DNA of 64,000 nt from Bacteroidales bacterium. Lineage in GTDB: Bacteria > Bacteroidota > Bacteroidia > Bacteroidales > UBA932. The stretch covers positions 29,342 through 93,341 of the forward strand of contig JAFTWQ010000009.1 in the NCBI GenBank assembly GCA_017465225.1. Reading direction: 5' to 3'. Shown in pieces: positions 8,561 through 17,900 of the stretch (positions are counted from its first letter, which is position 1; every line of letters starts with the position of its first letter). Position numbers and translations under genes: made by a program. A model generated the notes under the pieces. That model saw only the letters and a program-made list of their open reading frames with translations. It made no database searches and had not been told where the DNA came from.

Positions 8561-10135
8561 TTATCTTCTGCGGGGCATCTGTGGGACGGTCTCCTTATAC
8601 TCGAAATATTCGAAGTCTGCATAGCCCTTTCCTGCAGGGGATTCAGCCCAGAGGCCAAGCATGATGCCTGTGAAGTTGCCGAATGTCTCGCTGCTGAGGA
8701 AACGTGCGTCACCTGTGCCGGCAGCCTTGAATTCCTTGCCGTCCTTTGAGTACCAGAGCTGGTATCTGAATGGATTGCCGGTCAGCCTGAGCCATACCTT
8801 GCTGCCGCTGTAAGGGATTTCCTCGGTATGTGTCACTGAACCGAGTCTGTACTTTGTCTCGATGACTGTCTTGCCGCCCTTCTTTGCGAGGCAGATGTCA
8901 TAATGTCCGTTAGAATCCATGTATATGCTCATTCCGGCCTTGTCTCCAGAACGTGCGTTGCCAAGTGTAAGGCATGTCTCTGCGATGAAGTTGTGGTCTT
9001 CCTGACGTACGCATACGAATGATGGTGAAACCACAGCCTCGTCTGTTCCTGCCGCTGTTCCGTAAATGCGGAGCTTGCCGTCTGCCACCTTGTATTTAGA
9101 AAGGTCAGGATTGCGGAGCCATGACCATTCGGCGCCGAGTTCCGAATCGAATTCATTGCGCTCAGGACGTGCCTCGAATGGCTGGAGCGGGAGGGTAGGC
9201 ACATTCATTTCAATAGCGATGTCTCCTGTTGCATTCACTACCGGCCATGCGCCTTCATCCCAGCGTACCGGCGCAAGGAAGGTCTCGCGTCCGAGAAGGT
9301 GATGCATGCCGCTCTGGGTGCGGAATCCGAGGCATACGAGCCACCATGAACCGTCATGGGCCTGTACGAGATCTGCATGACCGACGCCCTGGATAGGGTT
9401 GTCCTGAGTAGCGGCCTTGTAGTGGGCGAGGATCGGGTTGTGTGGAGCTTCCTTGTATGGTCCGTCGATGTAACGGCTTCTTGCGATTGTCTCCATATGT
9501 CCGAATTCGGTACCGCCTTCTGCTATCATGAGGTAGTACCAGCCGTCCTTCTTGTAGATATGCGGTGCTTCAGGCCAGCGTCCGCCGGTTCCGTCCCATA
9601 CGCGCTTTGGAGTCGAAAGGACCTCTCCTGTGTCAGGATTGATCTCGCAAAGGAGGATGCCTCCGTCGGCAGAGCCTGTGTACCAGCACTTTCCGTCCTC
9701 GTCCCAGAAGATTGAAGGGTCGATTCCGCCCACCTTCACAGGGATAGGGTCTGACCATTCTCCGCGGATGTCATCGGTGGTCACAATGAAATTGCCGACT
9801 GTAGATACATTGGTTGTGATCATGTAGAACCTGCCGTTGTGGTGGCGTATGGTAGGTGCATAGATACCTCCGTTTGAGTTTGCGCCTTTCAGGTAAAGCT
9901 GTGACTCTCGTGTGAGCACATGGCCAATCTGCTCCCAGTTCACAAGGTCCTTGCTGTGGTAGAGAGGAACTCCAGGGTAATACTGGAAGCTGCTGGTCAC
10001 AAGATAATAGTCATCGCCTACGCGGCAGACGCTCGGGTCCGGATTGAAACCCTTTACGACAGGATTGGTATAGCCCTGTCCGAAAGATGATGCTGCAATC
10101 AGGACTGCCGCGATCGATAGAAGGATACGTTTCAT
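8561..10135 (-). CDS. GH43 glycosidase with C-terminal beta-sandwich
   Basis: 524 aa with the start set at the ATG ending at 10135, because MKRILLSIAAVLIAASSFGQ is a clean signal peptide; the 23 residues upstream in frame do not look coded. The N-terminal five-blade propeller (about 22-310) has the GH43 triad: base Asp in FNPDPS, Asp in GGIDPSIFWDEDG and acid Glu in WPEAPHIYK. The C-terminal sandwich (about 325-515) is the accessory domain of GH43 xylosidases/arabinofuranosidases. It should act on xylose or arabinose side groups. It follows the epimerase gene after 11 nt, so the two are co-transcribed. The substrate within a mannan locus is not evident; decorated hemicellulose fragments are one option. 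Confidence 0.88.
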   Translation of the reverse strand: MKRILLSIAAVLIAASSFGQGYTNPVVKGFNPDPSVCRVGDDYYLVTSSFQYYPGVPLYHSKDLVNWEQIGHVLTRESQLYLKGANSNGGIYAPTIRHHNGRFYMITTNVSTVGNFIVTTDDIRGEWSDPIPVKVGGIDPSIFWDEDGKCWYTGSADGGILLCEINPDTGEVLSTPKRVWDGTGGRWPEAPHIYKKDGWYYLMIAEGGTEFGHMETIARSRYIDGPYKEAPHNPILAHYKAATQDNPIQGVGHADLVQAHDGSWWLVCLGFRTQSGMHHLLGRETFLAPVRWDEGAWPVVNATGDIAIEMNVPTLPLQPFEARPERNEFDSELGAEWSWLRNPDLSKYKVADGKLRIYGTAAGTDEAVVSPSFVCVRQEDHNFIAETCLTLGNARSGDKAGMSIYMDSNGHYDICLAKKGGKTVIETKYRLGSVTHTEEIPYSGSKVWLRLTGNPFRYQLWYSKDGKEFKAAGTGDARFLSSETFGNFTGIMLGLWAESPAGKGYADFEYFEYKETVPQMPRRR

Positions 10136-10146
10136 AGTGTATAGTT

Positions 10147-11370
10147 TTAATGATTGACTCTTTCGATGATTTCCATGCACATGCGGCCGTTGTGATAAGG
10201 GCATTTCCAGAATCCGGCCTTGTCGTCATCGCGGTTGACGGTCCCGTCTTCGCGAAGGCTCCAGAACCATTCGCCGTTTTCCCTGTCTATCAGATTGACC
10301 TTTATGAAATCCCAGCATGTCAAGGCATTTTCCAGGCCTTCCTGGGTGCCGAAATGATCCCAGAGGTTGAGGTAGCCGACCACGGTCTCGGCCTGTACCC
10401 ACCAATGGCGGTCCCTGTCGGTTTCCTCGGCGTTCTTCTCGTAGATCATGCCCCCTTCTGGAGAAAATCCCTCGCCGGCAGCTGCCGCTATGGCAGGAAC
10501 AAGCTTCTCGATACGCCCGATGACCGCCTCGTCACCAAGAACCAGTGCGGCTTCATGGATGAGCCATGAGGCCTCGATGTCATGTCCGTATGAAACAATG
10601 TCATAGCCGCTGTTCCAGTCGTCGTCGAAGAAGAGGCGGAGGTGGCCGTCAGGTCCGAGAATGTGCTTCTCGAAGATGCCGATAAGTCCGCGCAGACGCT
10701 CTTCCAGACGGGAATTCTTCCATACCCTGTAAAGACAGGTATAAGCTTCGAGCACATGGAGATGGGTGTTCATCGTCTTGCTTTCGTTCGCGTCCTTGTC
10801 GCTCAGGCGCATGTCTTCGATAGTGTCCCATGTCCTTGTGAAGGCCTCGAAATATCCGTCTTTTTCAGTGTCGAAGCTATGGTCTTCGATGGAATTGAAA
10901 AGCTTGATGGCATATTCCAGAGCCTTGGCGTCTCCGGTCGCACGGTTGAGCTCAGCAAGTCCGTATATCGTGAATGCTATCGCATAGATCTGCTTTTTTG
11001 TGTCAAGCGGGGTTCCGTCCGGATTGAGCGACCAGTATGTTCCGCCGTATTCGGGATCATAGAACCTGCTGATGATCAGGTCTTTCGCCCTTGTTGCCAT
11101 TGCCAGGTATCCTTCCGCTTCGGCGGAATCCTTGAACAGTCTGTATGCAGAGGAGAAAGTCCATAGCAGGCGCGCTGTCATGATGTTTCCGACAGGTGCG
11201 GAAAGGTCTGTCTCTTCATTTCCGGATATCCTTCCGTAGAAACCTCCTGCGGGATTGCACATTTTCGATGTCCAATATGGGAGAATGTTCTCTGTGAGTT
11301 CTTTCTTTGCTTGTGATGCAAGCGCCTGTACTGCAAACAGTTCGGCTGCTGTCTTCTGTGGTCTGGTCAT
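10147..11370 (-). CDS. Cellobiose 2-epimerase (AGE family)
   Basis: 407 aa, cytoplasmic (no signal peptide), with the (alpha/alpha)6-barrel pattern of the N-acylglucosamine 2-epimerase superfamily. The conserved His residues in MNTHLHVLEAYTCLYRVW, GHDIEASWLIHEA and RHWWVQAETVVGYLNLW fit cellobiose 2-epimerase. In Bacteroides fragilis the homologous enzyme converts beta-1,4-mannobiose to mannosyl-glucose, the substrate of the GH130 phosphorylase; both the GH130 and the GPH transporter occur in this locus. N-acetylglucosamine 2-epimerase is the alternative, but the context favours the disaccharide enzyme. It is transcribed divergently from the AraC regulator, with TATATTTG in its promoter. Confidence 0.88.
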   Translation of the reverse strand: MTRPQKTAAELFAVQALASQAKKELTENILPYWTSKMCNPAGGFYGRISGNEETDLSAPVGNIMTARLLWTFSSAYRLFKDSAEAEGYLAMATRAKDLIISRFYDPEYGGTYWSLNPDGTPLDTKKQIYAIAFTIYGLAELNRATGDAKALEYAIKLFNSIEDHSFDTEKDGYFEAFTRTWDTIEDMRLSDKDANESKTMNTHLHVLEAYTCLYRVWKNSRLEERLRGLIGIFEKHILGPDGHLRLFFDDDWNSGYDIVSYGHDIEASWLIHEAALVLGDEAVIGRIEKLVPAIAAAAGEGFSPEGGMIYEKNAEETDRDRHWWVQAETVVGYLNLWDHFGTQEGLENALTCWDFIKVNLIDRENGEWFWSLREDGTVNRDDDKAGFWKCPYHNGRMCMEIIERVNH

Positions 11371-11388
11371 TACTTTACGTGATTTTTA

Positions 11389-11396
11389 CAAATATA
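11389..11396 (-). promoter_or_regulatory. -7 element for the epimerase-GH43 operon
   Basis: The minus strand reads TATATTTG, matching TAnnTTTG, 19 nt upstream of the epimerase start codon. No clear TTTG is seen at the -33 distance. It lies in the 130-nt region shared with the divergent AraC gene. Confidence 0.6.
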
Positions 11397-11469
11397 GTGA
11401 AAAACATTGACATGACGGATGCCTCGAGATAAACATGTTTTATTATGTAGATAAATGTTAAAAAAGTAT

Positions 11470-11496
11470 CAATTTTCATAAAATTGCATATCTTTG
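11470..11496 (+). promoter_or_regulatory. AraC gene promoter with inverted repeat
   Basis: TATCTTTG (11489-11496) matches the -7 consensus and ends only 4 nt before the ATG at 11501, so the transcript would have almost no leader. Just upstream lies a perfect inverted repeat CAATTTT-cat-AAAATTG (11470-11486), placed between the -33 and -7 positions where a regulator could block or recruit polymerase. A 10-nt palindrome AAACATGTTT is at 11431-11440. Confidence 0.5.
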
Positions 11497-11500
11497 CGTC

Positions 11501-12379
11501 ATGGGAAAGGTGTTTACAGAGATCACAAGGCTGTCCGACAAGGACTGCTTCTATATTGTCGAGCGTCATAAGACGGAATTCACGTATCCGCTCCATCGCC
11601 ACAAGGAATTCGAGCTGAATTTCATTGAGAAGGGAAAGGGGGTCAGAAGGATCGTAGGTGACAGTGTTGAGGAGATCGGCGATTATGAGCTGGTGCTGAT
11701 CGGCGGTGCTGATCTCGAACATGTCTGGGAGCAGGGGAAATGCAGATCCAAGGACATACGTGAAATCACCATCCAGTTTTCAGGAGACATATTCGGAACC
11801 GAGCTTCTTTCCAAGAATCAGTTCGCATCCATCAGGAGGATGCTCCGGCGTGCCGAGCATGGCCTTGCCTTCCCTCTGTCGTCGATCATGAGGGTCTATT
11901 CGACCTTGGACGACATCGCAAACGAAAACGAGCGTTTCGTGCAGTTCCTGAAATTCCTTTATGTCCTGTACGAACTTTCCATATCCGATGATGCCAGAGT
12001 CCTGGCTTCCAGCTCTTTCGCACATACTGCAAGGAGTAACGAAAGCCGCCGTGTGGAGAAGGTCAAGCAGTATATAAATGACCATTATGCGGAGCCGCTG
12101 AAGCTTGCCGACCTGGCCGATCTTGTGGGTATGAGCCCGGTCTCCTTCAGCCGCTTCTTCCGTCAGAGGACAGGGCGTACCTTGTCGGATTATATCGTAG
12201 ATATACGTCTCGGATTTGCGGCGCGCATGCTGGTGGATTCCTCCAGGAACATATCTGAAATCTGTTATGAATGCGGGTTCAATAATCTTTCGAATTTCAA
12301 CCGTACCTTCAAGGCGAAAAGGAACTATACGCCACGTGATTTCAGGGCAATGTTCAAGAAAAACAAGGTAATTGTTTAA
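11501..12379 (+). CDS. AraC-family transcriptional regulator of the PUL
   Basis: 292 aa. The N-terminal cupin-like sensor domain (about 15-140; TYPLHRHKEFELNFIEKG) is followed by a linker and a C-terminal double helix-turn-helix (about 190-290; VKQYINDHYAEPLKLADLAD, then ISEICYECGFNNLSNFNRTF and the closing YTPRDFR), the AraC/XylS signature. No transmembrane segment, so it must sense a cytosolic sugar, unlike the membrane-spanning hybrid two-component or SusR regulators common in PULs. It sits between the epimerase operon (-) and the mannanase-SusCD operon (+), both of which it probably controls. A mannobiose-type inducer is a guess. Confidence 0.9.
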   Translation: MGKVFTEITRLSDKDCFYIVERHKTEFTYPLHRHKEFELNFIEKGKGVRRIVGDSVEEIGDYELVLIGGADLEHVWEQGKCRSKDIREITIQFSGDIFGTELLSKNQFASIRRMLRRAEHGLAFPLSSIMRVYSTLDDIANENERFVQFLKFLYVLYELSISDDARVLASSSFAHTARSNESRRVEKVKQYINDHYAEPLKLADLADLVGMSPVSFSRFFRQRTGRTLSDYIVDIRLGFAARMLVDSSRNISEICYECGFNNLSNFNRTFKAKRNYTPRDFRAMFKKNKVIV

Positions 12380-12406
12380 ATTTTATCATTATCGGATAAT
12401 ATTGTA

Positions 12407-12458
12407 TTTGTTTGACTTTGGCGCTATGATTAAATTTGCATTATCATAATTATAGCGC
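12407..12458 (+). promoter_or_regulatory. Main PUL promoter with overlapping palindrome
   Basis: TTTG at 12407-12410 and TAAATTTG at 12431-12438 are 20 nt apart and match the Bacteroidota -33/-7 consensus. An inverted repeat, GCGCTATGATTA (12421-12432) and TAATTATAGCGC (12447-12458), overlaps the -7 box with 11 of 12 positions paired. It could be an operator for the neighbouring AraC protein or a hairpin at the start of the mRNA. The coding start is at 12470. Confidence 0.6.
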
Positions 12459-12469
12459 TGAAATTTTTG

Positions 12470-14971
12470 ATGAAACTAATCCGGATCTTTTCGATCCTGA
12501 CTCTTGCCGCAGCTCTTCTGCTGTGCTCCTGTCAGGCTCAAAAACCGTCTTTCGTACATGTGGAAGACGGAAAATTCGTTTGTGAAGATTATCCTTCCCA
12601 TTATGTCGGAACCAATTTCTGGTATGGAGCCATCCTTGGCAGCGAGGGTGTCGGCGGAGACCGTGCGCGTCTTGAGGCTGAGCTCGATACTCTCAAGGCA
12701 TTGGGAATGACCAATCTTCGTGTTCTCGTCGGAGGCGATGGCCCTGACGGCATTCCTACCCGTGTCAGCCCTACGCTCCAGAAGGAGCCTGGCGTATATA
12801 ACGACACAATCTTCCGCGGCCTGGACTATCTGCTTGCGGAAATGGCCGAAAGAAACATGAAGGCCGTACTCTACATCAACAATTCCTGGGAATGGTCAGG
12901 GGGATACGGAATGTATCTCGAATGGGCTGGTGCCGGCAAGGCCCTGATCCCTGCCGAGTCCGGATATGGCCCGTTCATGGAGTCTGTGTCTAGATTCGTG
13001 ACGAACGAAAAGGCTAAAGAGCTGTTCTACAATCATGTGAAGCATGTGGTAAGCCGCACCAATACGGTTACAGGCAAGCCTTACAAGGATGATCCTGCTA
13101 TCTTCTCTTGGCAGATCGGCAATGAACCTCGCTGCTTCAGGACCGATTCTCTCGGACAGGCGGCATTCGTTGACTTCATGTGGACCACCGCTTCGCTCAT
13201 CAAGTCTATCGACCCGAACCATATGGTGTCTTCCGGCAGCGAAGGCAAGTGGGGATGTGAAGGCGACCTCGAACTTTTCGAGAAGATCCATTCGTGTCCG
13301 GATATAGATTATCTCAACATCCATATCTGGCCTTACAACTGGAGCTGGGTGCGTGAGAACACTCTCAAGACCAATCTTCCTATCGCGATTGAGAATACAG
13401 ACAGGTATATCGACGAGCATCTCGTGATTGCCGGTAAATACGGCAAGCCGGTGGTCATGGAGGAGTTCGGTTTCCCTCGTGATGACTTCCAGTTCGCCAA
13501 GGGCAGCCCGACTACGGCACGTGACGAGTATTACAGACATGTCTTCGGCCGCATCGTCGAGTCTGCGCAGGAAGGAGGCCTTTTCGCAGGTCTCAATTTC
13601 TGGGGATGGGGCGGTCTTGCAGGACAGTCCGAGACCAACATCTACTGGCAGCCCGGCGATGATTATTGCGGCGATCCTGCACAGGAGCAGCAGGGTCTCA
13701 ATTCCGTTTATGCAAGCGATGCTTCCACTATCGCTGTCATAAAAGAGGCCACACAGGCCATTGAGAAGGCACTTCTGCCTAAAGCTCGCTTTGTCCTTGA
13801 GGAGAACAGCGGCATCTTTACAGGTGAGGGTCCTCATGCCGTCGAAGTCGTCATGAATTCAGTAGACGCTGATAAGGCGGAAGTTGTTCTTGAGGTTTCG
13901 ACTGATTTCGGCGAGCCTGCCGTGACCGTGACAAGGAATGTGGAATTCAATGAAGGCGAGGCTTCCGTGACATTCCCTCTCGACCTTGCTCCAGGTTTCT
14001 ACAGTGCAGTTCTCTGCATCCTGAACGAGGACGGTTCAAAGACAGAGATCGACCGCACCAATCTCGGTTTCAATCCCGAGCAGATTGTTTCGGAGCAGGA
14101 CAAGCAGCCTGATTTTGACGCGTTCTGGGAGCAGACTCTTGCAGAACTTGCAGCTGTCGCACCTGAATATAAGCTCATCCCTCTCAAGGAGCATTCCAAT
14201 GATGTACGTGAGGCTTTCCGCGTGGAGATGAAATCTCTCGGAGGAGAGACTATCAGCGGACTTCTCTATATGCCTGTCGCGGAAGGAAAATATCCTGCGA
14301 TGATTTCATACATGGGCTACGGCAGCGATGTATGGTATGCTGATCCTTCTTCAAATCCGCAGATGATCGAATTCATGCTCTGTGTACGCAATCAGGCGTT
14401 CAACAGGAAGCCGGGTGAAAAGGATGACTGGTGTGCAAGAGGCATTGAGAGCAAGGAGACATATTACTACAGGGGAGCGTTTGCGGATGCTGTAAGAGCC
14501 ATCGATTTCGTATGTTCTCTCGAAAAGACCGATACTGACCGCGTATGTGCAAACGGTGAAAGTCAGGGAGGAGCGCTTACTTTTGCTGCAGCATCCCTTG
14601 ACAACAGGCTCAAGGCCATCGCACCTTCAGCACCATTCCTCTGCGACTATCCTGACTATTTCGTTCTTGCCGGCTGGCCTGGAGATCCGATCGAGGCTGC
14701 CGCAAAGGAAGCCGGAATGTCTGAAGGGGAGATGTTCAAGGTGCTCAGCTATTTCGATATCAAGAATCTTACGGACAGGATACAGTGCCCTGTGCTTATG
14801 GCCATAGGCCTTCAGGACACCGTATGTCCTCCGCATACAAACTTTGCCGGATATAATCATATCACATCTGAAAAGTCGTGGATCTGCTATCCGGAGGCCG
14901 GACATAATGTATGGCAGCAGGAGGAATGGGAGCCTGCAAAACGTCAGTTTTTTGAGAAAATCAATAACTAA
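12470..14971 (+). CDS. Bifunctional GH5_7 beta-mannanase - CE7 acetylesterase lipoprotein
   Basis: 833 aa from the ATG at 12470; a TTG just before it is less likely. The signal peptide ends in LLLCSCQ, a lipoprotein box, so it is probably on the outer membrane. Residues about 25-420 form a GH5_7 barrel (YVGTNFWYGAILGS; acid/base Glu in IGNEPRCF; nucleophile Glu in VVMEEFGFPR), followed by a beta-sandwich (about 425-525). Residues about 540-833 are a CE7/AXE1-type alpha/beta hydrolase: DFDAFWEQTLAEL, nucleophile Ser in GESQGG, Asp in GLQDTVCPPHT and His in EAGHNVW. The usual RGQ oxyanion motif appears to be RNQ. One chain should thus cut the mannan backbone and remove acetyl groups. It is the first gene of the main PUL operon. 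Confidence 0.88.
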   Translation: MKLIRIFSILTLAAALLLCSCQAQKPSFVHVEDGKFVCEDYPSHYVGTNFWYGAILGSEGVGGDRARLEAELDTLKALGMTNLRVLVGGDGPDGIPTRVSPTLQKEPGVYNDTIFRGLDYLLAEMAERNMKAVLYINNSWEWSGGYGMYLEWAGAGKALIPAESGYGPFMESVSRFVTNEKAKELFYNHVKHVVSRTNTVTGKPYKDDPAIFSWQIGNEPRCFRTDSLGQAAFVDFMWTTASLIKSIDPNHMVSSGSEGKWGCEGDLELFEKIHSCPDIDYLNIHIWPYNWSWVRENTLKTNLPIAIENTDRYIDEHLVIAGKYGKPVVMEEFGFPRDDFQFAKGSPTTARDEYYRHVFGRIVESAQEGGLFAGLNFWGWGGLAGQSETNIYWQPGDDYCGDPAQEQQGLNSVYASDASTIAVIKEATQAIEKALLPKARFVLEENSGIFTGEGPHAVEVVMNSVDADKAEVVLEVSTDFGEPAVTVTRNVEFNEGEASVTFPLDLAPGFYSAVLCILNEDGSKTEIDRTNLGFNPEQIVSEQDKQPDFDAFWEQTLAELAAVAPEYKLIPLKEHSNDVREAFRVEMKSLGGETISGLLYMPVAEGKYPAMISYMGYGSDVWYADPSSNPQMIEFMLCVRNQAFNRKPGEKDDWCARGIESKETYYYRGAFADAVRAIDFVCSLEKTDTDRVCANGESQGGALTFAAASLDNRLKAIAPSAPFLCDYPDYFVLAGWPGDPIEAAAKEAGMSEGEMFKVLSYFDIKNLTDRIQCPVLMAIGLQDTVCPPHTNFAGYNHITSEKSWICYPEAGHNVWQQEEWEPAKRQFFEKINN

Positions 14972-14999
14972 TACATAATAATAACCAAAATTCAGTAAC

Positions 15000-17900
15000 A
15001 TGAAAAGTAAACTATTTACTTGCTTGGCGATGCTCCTTCTGAGCTTCTCGCTGATGGCACAGACCAGACAGGTCAGCGGTACAGTCGTTGACAATGTAGG
15101 TCCTGTGGCAGGTGCGAGCGTCATTGAGAAAGGTACCCAGAACGGTGCCGTTACAGATCTGGATGGAAAATGGACATTGTCAGTTCCTCAGGGAGCTACA
15201 ATCGTCATCTCTTCCATCGGTTACAAGGATGTAGAGCTTCTCATAGGCAGCCAGAATGTCTACAATGCAACTCTGCAGGAAGACAGACAGCTTCTTGACG
15301 AAGTCGTAGTCGTAGGTTACGGTACGATGAAGAGAAGCGACCTTTCAGGTTCGTCTGTTTCGATGAACGAGGAGTCCCTCCGCGGATCAATCGTTTCATC
15401 ACTCGACCAGACCCTCCAGGGCCGTGCAGCCGGTGTTACCGCTGTGCAGACTTCAGGAGCTCCTGGTTCATCATCATCAATCCGTGTCCGCGGACAGGCA
15501 ACCATCAACGCCAACGCAGAACCTCTCTACGTCATTGACGGTGTGATCGTTCAGGGCGGCGGAAACTCAGGTGCTTCCTTCGGTCTGGGTGATGCACTCG
15601 GAAACGGTGCGGTTTCAACAATCTCACCTCTCTCAACCATCAACCCTGCCGACATCGTGAGCATGGAGATCCTCAAGGACGCTTCTGCAACAGCGATCTA
15701 TGGTGCACAGGGCGCGAACGGTGTCATCCTCATCACAACCAAGCGTGGTAAGGCAGGTGAAGCCAAGTTCACTTATGACGGTATGTTCGCTGTTTCTCAG
15801 CAGAACAGACGCGTGGATATGATGAATCTTCGCGAATATGCAGAGTTCTACAATGAGATGATCAGAATCGGTGAGGAATATGAAGCAAATCCATATTACG
15901 CGGATCCTTCGCTTCTTGGTGTGGGAACAAACTGGCAGGATGCGGTCTTCCAGACAGCGCTCCAGCATCAGCATCAGATTTCTGCATCAGGCGGTACTGA
16001 AAAGGTACAGTACTATGTGTCAGGATCTTATATGGATCAGGAAGGTACCATCATAGGTTCTAACTTCGAGCGTTTCAGCGTACGTACAAACCTCGACGCC
16101 CAGCTCAAGAAGTGGCTCAAATTAGGTGTGAACGTTACATTCTCTAACACTGTCGACGATCTTAAGCTTGCAGACGGAGAGGCAGGTATAATCTTCACAT
16201 CATTGACAGCGGTTCCTGATATTCCTATCTATGACGTTGACGGAAACTTCACAACAACAAGCCGTGAGGGTCTCGGTTCATTCACCAACCCTGTGGCTGT
16301 GGCAATGTCAAACGACATCATCCTCAAGCGTCAGAAACTCACAGGAAACATTTTCGCTGATGTTACCCCTATAAAGAATCTTGTATGGCATACAGAACTC
16401 GGTTTCGATATCGGCAGCAGCAAGTCTGAGGTATTCAAGCCGAAGGTTACTATAGGACAGTGGCAACAGCCGGATAACTCTTCAAGCGTTCAGAAGAACT
16501 CGAATCTTTTCTGGCAGCTCAAGAACTACCTTACTTATTCGAATACCTGGGGAAAGCATAATGTTTCCGCAATGGTCGGTCAGGAAATGTGGGAGTCAAG
16601 CTATGACTATATGTCATTGAACAATACAAGCCTTCCGCTCAATGACGTCCGCAACCCTATGCTCGGAACAGGAGAAAAGACTCCTACCTATGGTTTCGGA
16701 AGTTCAGCCATGGCTTCATTCTTCACCCGTGAGACTTATAATTACGACAACAGATACTATGCTACTTACACTTACCGTTACGATGGTTCGTCTAACTTCG
16801 GTCCGGACAACCGTTGGGCAGGTTTCCACTCGGCAGCAGTATCTTGGCGTTTCACCAATGAGAAATGGATGAAGAATCTTGACTGGTGGAGCAACGGTAA
16901 GCTCCGTCTCGGTTGGGGACAGACAGGTAACTCGAACATCGGAGGTTATGCCTGGGGATCATCCCTCAGCCAGATGAACTCATATCTCGGTATGGGATTC
17001 CGTCCTGCAAACTTCGCCAATACAGCAGTAAAGTGGGAGTCTCAGGAACAGTGGAATATCGGTCTCGACCTCGGATTCATCCAGGACAGGATCAATCTTA
17101 CAGTAGATATCTATCAGAAGGTGTCTAATGACATGCTCATGTCAATGCAGCTCCCTTCTTATATGGGAACCCAGGGTAATGGATCTTCAAAGCTTCAGGC
17201 TCCGAAGGGTAACTATGGTAGCATCGAGAACAAGGGTATGGAGATTACCCTCGATGTTCATCCTTTCGTAGGTGATTTCCAGTGGGACAGCAACCTTCAG
17301 GTTTCGTTCAACCGCAACACCCTCAAGGCGCTCAGCGGAACGACTTCAGCAAGCATCATCGGCTACGGACAGTGGAATGATGTGGTCTGCGTGTCTGAGG
17401 TAGGCAAGCCTCTGTATAACTTCTATGGTTATGAGGTTGAAGGTGTATACGAGTCTCTCGAAGATATCGAAAATTCACCAAGGCCGGCCAAATATCCGGT
17501 TGACGGAGTCTACAACCGTTCAAATACTGTATGGGTAGGTGACCTCAAGTATAAGGATATTAATGTGGATGGAGTCATTGACGACAGGGACCGTACAGAT
17601 ATCGGAAGTCCGCTTCCTCTCTTCACTTTCGGCTGGAACAACACATTCCGCTACAAGGGATTTGATCTCAATATCTTCCTCAATGGATCATATGGCAACA
17701 AGGTTCTCAACTACAGCCTTATGCATGGTCCGAGCGGCGGTCTTGCTTCAATGAATTCTCTTTGGGTGAACCAGAATGCAGGAGCCATTAAGGATAGGGC
17801 ACAGCTCGTTCCTATCGATCCTGACAAGGATTATTCACAGGGAGTAGAGGTTAATGGAGTAACTGTATGGAACTGGTTCGATGACATTACAAACGTAAAG

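Noticed and set aside
12896-13837. 313-aa minus-strand ORF
   Set aside because: Antisense to the GH5_7 catalytic domain, which has all family motifs.
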